64,000 nt of DNA from JAOPZW01 sp963803375. GTDB taxonomy: Bacteria; Actinomycetota; Thermoleophilia; Solirubrobacterales; Solirubrobacteraceae. The stretch spans positions 124,001 through 188,000 of the forward strand of contig CAWDMB010000013.1 of NCBI GenBank assembly GCA_963803375.1, given 5' to 3'. Positions 61,301-64,000 of the stretch are shown one piece after another. The stretch's first letter is position 1, and every line of letters begins with the position of its first letter. The position numbers and the translations under genes are program-made. Below the pieces are notes generated by a model. It was not told the DNA's origin. It saw only the letters and a list, made by a program, of their open reading frames with translations, and searched no databases.

Positions 61301-61771
61301 CGCGAGCGGCTTCAGGACCGCCTGCGCGACCGTGAGCGTGCGGTGCAGGCGTTCGGCGTGGCGGCGCTGGAGCTCCTCGTCGGGTCCGGGGGGCGTCGCG
61401 AGGTCGGTCTGCAGCTGGCGGCGCAGCAGCTCGACGCCCGGGTAGTCCTTGATCTCGGGCTCCTCGAGCCGCTGCAGCGCGACCTCGATGAGCATGCTGC
61501 GCGGCAGCTCCGGCGTCCGCGCGGCCGCGGCGCGGCCGCGCCTGGGCGGCGGTGCCGGCGGCGCGTCGGGCCCCGGACCGGGATCCGGCTTGCGCTGGAT
61601 CACCGCGCGCGCGGATGGCGCGACCAACAGCTGGACGGCCTGGTTGCCGGCGCTGCGCTGGAGCGCGACGAGCGGGTGCGCGGCCGGCTTGGCGACGGTC
61701 GGGGGCGGCCGGGCCGGCGTGGGCTCTGGGCGCTCGGGGCGCGCGCGCTCGGCCAGCGCCTGCGGGGGCAT
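58322..61771 (-). CDS. Giant eCIS-associated cargo candidate (1149 residues)
   Basis: The protein begins with a Pro-rich tail and HPLVALQRSAGNQAVQLLV (about residues 32-50), the same motif as in the DUF4157 protein. A long alpha-helical body (about 85-380) is followed by a hydrophobic region (about 410-470, many Ala/Gly), another coiled-coil-like part, and a distinct C-terminal domain (about 995-1149). The last has LRGSLSEVLL, IPDYG and HVNQKSDWL, spaced as in PD-(D/E)xK nucleases (Glu ~1017, Asp ~1048, Asn-x-Lys ~1061-1063). It lacks the HExxH of DUF4157. Nine bases separate it from the ATPase gene. A loaded effector with a nuclease-like tip is the hypothesis. Confidence 0.7.
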   Translation of the reverse strand: MPPQALAERARPERPEPTPARPPPTVAKPAAHPLVALQRSAGNQAVQLLVAPSARAVIQRKPDPGPGPDAPPAPPPRRGRAAAARTPELPRSMLIEVALQRLEEPEIKDYPGVELLRRQLQTDLATPPGPDEELQRRHAERLHRTLTVAQAVLKPLAELAKPANYLPDVQKPILRRVNEIKGRYAAAILVSYSDVDPKERFLADAEQGMNDLPAFIVEQYLGPNGIQRLIEQLGELGQQIQQLRAAGDVAPAQTSMRFTLGDPKRLAAREDELRRDLQAARAARGDAAKATETIGALTAKAQAAVGITTAVALYEQFNYWTNELRDSFIDIFIELGKDVWEAAGERDKEVWEIPLGYALKLETIVYQLQKLDAVTDPERAREITDEGMRALGTIVNAPAFKPDVETIQSRLETVGTINVLGTIVLIAAAAALTAGVAGAAVGGVLEFAGAGTLVVGAGEVAAGALAFTIVSREGQKLAFGKAEGSFGWDLFTNALMFGFLKTVDLAYTAAFKLGPQAGTAAKLAYGLGRAGTAMIALQAFAAAEHEIKTGKAMTLDEHGRAALQNLVVLVALSAGRFITQPIETRITGAINARLKPLFESRLSDLATERQRLGVQLDALKRHEGEHDPTAVGAALEGIQALWQKELRLLESATRRGVLKQAELEPVLARYRAELAGLELQLARLNVPAQLGVTAPSFRPVAAGVVLYEPGAEQTLQDFHMANKGTLTASKRGTGVLEGRIGGELTFYVPEGQAFARLPEAARLAAVRDAALREAAADPQAQLGLENLAKMFGALKADEVLVAAPPEHLGALLRALADADVVAFKRPEFYRALAQDRVAMDFSEVYGAKTLRNLALQYEGNKAEWSEAFSKDVLPRATAAIERAPSLDARAELLEALRSERNTAKLDELIGKAPPAKPERAVRTTTRAMRVDRRPTRWTRFRDTESASAIRHKESATPEQLDRRADVLMILDNAKAGAFDHLEHDAKVAFIDRYDRVCIEEAGIGRGRTNALRGSLSEVLLRPVRGAPKRAFLKGEEKPIGTIGATIPDYGIAHPGFTEHVNQKSDWLKVGRPNRRGVWSGGVDAANTYYRRADLIEADNIPATDRYSLDFTIDPGEATRRAMLRILFKPGSKIFRVKFGTDWYDRSSVR

Positions 61772-61780
61772 CGCGCCGCG

Positions 61781-63925
61781 TCACCCGTCGCGGACGACGA
61801 GGTCGTAGAAGTCGCCGAACTGTGCCCGGGAAGGCAGGCGCCCGAGCTTGTCGAGCTCGCGGGCCGTCGCCCGGACGAGGTGCTCCATCGCGATCGCCCG
61901 CCCGTCCTGGGCCGCCGCGAACGCCGCCGCCAGCGCGACGTTGCGGATGTTGCCGCCCGAGAGCTCGACGCGCTCGGCGAGGAAGGCGACGTCGACGTCG
62001 TCGGCCAGCGGCGCCTGGGGCGGGAACACGCGCCGCCAGATCTCGTGGCGGTGGCACTCGTCGGGGAACGGGAACTCGACGGCGTGCTCCATCCGGCGGG
62101 CGAACGCCTCGTCGAGATTCTTCGCGAGGTTCGTCGCGAGGATGACGATGCCTTCGTACTGCTCCATCTGCTGCAGCAGGAAGGCGACCTCGATGTTCGC
62201 GTAGCGGTCGTGCGCGTCGCGCACCTCCGAGCGCTTGCCGAACAGCGCGTCGGCCTCGTCGAAGAACAGGATCGCGTTGCACCACTCCGCGGCACGGAAG
62301 ATCCGGCGCAGGTTGCGCTCGGTCTCGCCGATGTACTTGCTGACGACCGTCGACAGGTCGATCCCGTAGAGGTCCAGGCCGAGCTCGCGGGCGATGATCT
62401 GCGCTGCCATCGTCTTCCCGGTCCCGCTGGCCCCCGCGAACAGCGCGTTGAGCCCGCGGCCATGCGCGACGCGCGCGTCGAAGCCCCAGTCGGAGTACAC
62501 GACGTGCCGGTAGCGGACGCTCGTGCAGACGGCTCGCAGCCCGTGGAGCACGCGCGGGGGCACAACGATGTCGGCCCACGTGTAGGCCGGCTCGACCTTC
62601 TCGGCCAGCCCGTGCAACGCGCGGCTGGACTGGGCGCGCGCGGCCGCCCGCACGTCCTCGGACGTGAGCGTCTGGTCGCGGCGCGGGCGCAGCGAGGCCA
62701 CGCGGCGCGCCTCGGCGACCGCGTCGCGGATCCGTTCGGGGCCGAGCCGGAAGGCGTCGGCGATCGTGGCCAGCTCGCTGTCGGCGACCGGGGAGTCACC
62801 CAGCTCGCGCTGCCAGAGCGCGCGGCGGACGCCGAACGGGACCACGGCGAGCTCCAGGCCCAGCAGCCGCCCCGAGAACGCCGGCTGCGCGGGGTCCCAC
62901 GGCTCCTGCGCGGCGAGGACGAGCGGCACGTCGGTGGAGTCGAGGTCGTCGAGGAAGCGCCCGCCCCAGGACGGCGCGTCCGCGGCGAGCAGCGACTCGA
63001 CGCCGTCGACGTAGACGAGGCCGTGGTGGAGCATCGCGTCGCGGCGCAGCGCGGCGCCGTCGTGCTCGGCGCCACGCGCGAGGTCGATGGCGAGCAGCGT
63101 GCGCCCCGCCGCGGCGGCGATGGCCTCCGCCAGTGCGCGCCGGCCCGCGCCGGGCGGCCCGTGGAGGAAGAGCACGAGCTCGCCCGCGGCGACTGCGGGC
63201 GCCGCGGCGACGACGCGGGCGCGGACGCGCCCGTCGAGCACGAGGCCGGCGAACCGCCGCGGAGAGGGCACCCACTCGTGGTCGTCGTGATCGGGGCGGC
63301 CGAGCAGGAAGTCGGCGACGCGCTCGTCCAGGCGCACGGCCCGCGCCGGCAGCGGAGGGTCCGGATCGTGCGGGTCGACCACGAGCCGGACGAGCCGGTC
63401 GCGCGCTAGGGGCGCGGAGGCCGCGAAGACGCCCCGGCCGGCGACGCGCGCCTCGGGGCCGGTGCAGCAGAGCTTCAACGCCAGGTCGACGCTCGGCCGG
63501 CGCTTGGTCACGTCGTTCTGGACGTACGCGTAGAGCGTCTCCCAGCGCAGGTCGACCTCGGGCGCGAGCGCCACGAGCACGACGTCGCGCTCGACGGGCG
63601 TGAGCCGGAACGCGCGCTGCAGGCGCGCGAGCGGCAGGTCGTCGGACTGCTCGACGCGCGCGTCGATGCGTGCCCGCGCGCGCTCGACCAGCGCGTCGAG
63701 CGCGCGGATCGCGGAGTCCGCGTCGCCGTTGGTCTCGGGGTTCCCGAGCAGCGCGTCGACGTGCCCGTCGGCGATGTAGAGACCGCGGAAGTCGTCCTCG
63801 GTCAGCAGGCTCGAGGCGCGCAGCCGGAGCACCTGTCGCTTGACCAACAGCTCGAGGTAGGCGAGCTCCTCGAAGAGGTGCTCGGCGCTCGACGCGTACG
63901 CCCCGGGGACCTCGACGACCGCCAT
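61781..63925 (-). CDS. eCIS AAA+ ATPase
   Basis: The 714-residue ATPase has the architecture of eCIS ATPases: an N-terminal region (about residues 1-200, RLTPVERDVVLVALAPEVD), a degenerate first AAA module (GPPGAGRRAL, Lys replaced by Arg), and a canonical second module with Walker A GASGTGKT (about 498-505), Walker B FFDEADALFG, an SxxE-like sensor region and ATNLAKNLDEAFARRM. Such ATPases are thought to aid assembly or remodelling of the particle. It starts at an ATG overlapping the stop of a gene that extends beyond the window. Confidence 0.92.
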   Translation of the reverse strand: MAVVEVPGAYASSAEHLFEELAYLELLVKRQVLRLRASSLLTEDDFRGLYIADGHVDALLGNPETNGDADSAIRALDALVERARARIDARVEQSDDLPLARLQRAFRLTPVERDVVLVALAPEVDLRWETLYAYVQNDVTKRRPSVDLALKLCCTGPEARVAGRGVFAASAPLARDRLVRLVVDPHDPDPPLPARAVRLDERVADFLLGRPDHDDHEWVPSPRRFAGLVLDGRVRARVVAAAPAVAAGELVLFLHGPPGAGRRALAEAIAAAAGRTLLAIDLARGAEHDGAALRRDAMLHHGLVYVDGVESLLAADAPSWGGRFLDDLDSTDVPLVLAAQEPWDPAQPAFSGRLLGLELAVVPFGVRRALWQRELGDSPVADSELATIADAFRLGPERIRDAVAEARRVASLRPRRDQTLTSEDVRAAARAQSSRALHGLAEKVEPAYTWADIVVPPRVLHGLRAVCTSVRYRHVVYSDWGFDARVAHGRGLNALFAGASGTGKTMAAQIIARELGLDLYGIDLSTVVSKYIGETERNLRRIFRAAEWCNAILFFDEADALFGKRSEVRDAHDRYANIEVAFLLQQMEQYEGIVILATNLAKNLDEAFARRMEHAVEFPFPDECHRHEIWRRVFPPQAPLADDVDVAFLAERVELSGGNIRNVALAAAFAAAQDGRAIAMEHLVRATARELDKLGRLPSRAQFGDFYDLVVRDG

Positions 63926-64000
63926 CAGCCCTCGCCGAGCCGGATCGTGACCTCCGCGTCGAGCCAGGGGACGACCGTCGCGGCGCCGTCGAAGCCCGCC
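63925..64000 (-). CDS. 3' end of an upstream eCIS-operon gene (partial)
   Basis: Only the last 24 residues are visible (... WLDAEVTIRLGEG stop), joined to the ATPase gene by a TGATG overlap. Position suggests an eCIS structural gene such as the DUF4255/tube-terminator type that commonly precedes the ATPase, but too little sequence is present to identify it. Confidence 0.5.
   Translation of the reverse strand, partial: AGFDGAATVVPWLDAEVTIRLGEG

Noticed and set aside
59351..63409. 1352-residue rightward frame opposite the ATPase gene
   Set aside because: Antisense shadow; the opposite strand encodes a clear AAA+ ATPase.

Overview
The window comes from a very GC-rich actinobacterium. Overlapping ATGA, GTGA and TGATG gene junctions, many GTG starts and strong AAGGAGG ribosome sites fit this, and the gene families (ECF42 sigma factor with a DGPF partner, Tat lipoproteins, an extracellular contractile injection locus) suggest Thermoleophilia/Solirubrobacterales. 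The taxonomic guess is inference only. Most long reading frames here are antisense shadows caused by the base composition and were left out.

Positions 1-36000 form an exopolysaccharide / cell-surface glycan locus. It holds an initiating polyprenyl-phosphate sugar transferase, ten apparently intact glycosyltransferases (two GT2, eight GT-B), a Wzx-type flippase with an extra N-terminal domain, a Wzy/ligase-like membrane protein, a Wzz/Wzc-type chain-length protein fused to a BY-kinase, and an asparagine-synthetase-type amidotransferase. Sugar-nucleotide genes (cytidylyltransferase, 3,5-epimerase, SAF-domain oxidoreductase, NAD epimerase, a divergent nucleotidyltransferase, transketolase), a PIG-L deacetylase, a Tat beta-helix lipoprotein and a DUF4038 lipoprotein complete it. 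The locus is a mosaic: there is a frameshifted GT2 copy, a truncated sugar-transferase copy, and one convergent glycosyltransferase pair present twice with opposite partners decayed. Two paralogous Cys-rich two-domain proteins of unknown function also sit in it.

Positions 36000-51000 are a housekeeping and accessory stretch. They include a lytic transglycosylase fused to an M15-like domain, an apparently orphan beta-class DNA methyltransferase, and an ECF42 operon (DGPF protein, sigma factor, degenerate SDR) with a matching promoter. A complete IS110-family element with a bridge-RNA-like leader, a complete DDE insertion sequence with perfect terminal repeats, a DEAD-box helicase and an OsmC protein follow. 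A small island carries a tRNA 3' remnant, two unfamiliar genes and the end of a recombinase-like gene.

Positions 51181-64000 are the tail of an extracellular contractile injection system (eCIS) locus transcribed leftward: the end of an unknown gene, the eCIS AAA+ ATPase, a 1149-residue multidomain protein, a 227-residue protein, a 1482-residue DUF4157 (eCIS core) protein and a 670-residue Gly-rich protein. All six are tightly spaced or overlapping. Sheath, tube and baseplate genes are predicted just beyond position 64000. The two giant proteins share an N-terminal Leu-Gln-Arg/Ala-Gly-Asn motif and carry unfamiliar C-terminal domains, so this is the most promising novel system in the window.
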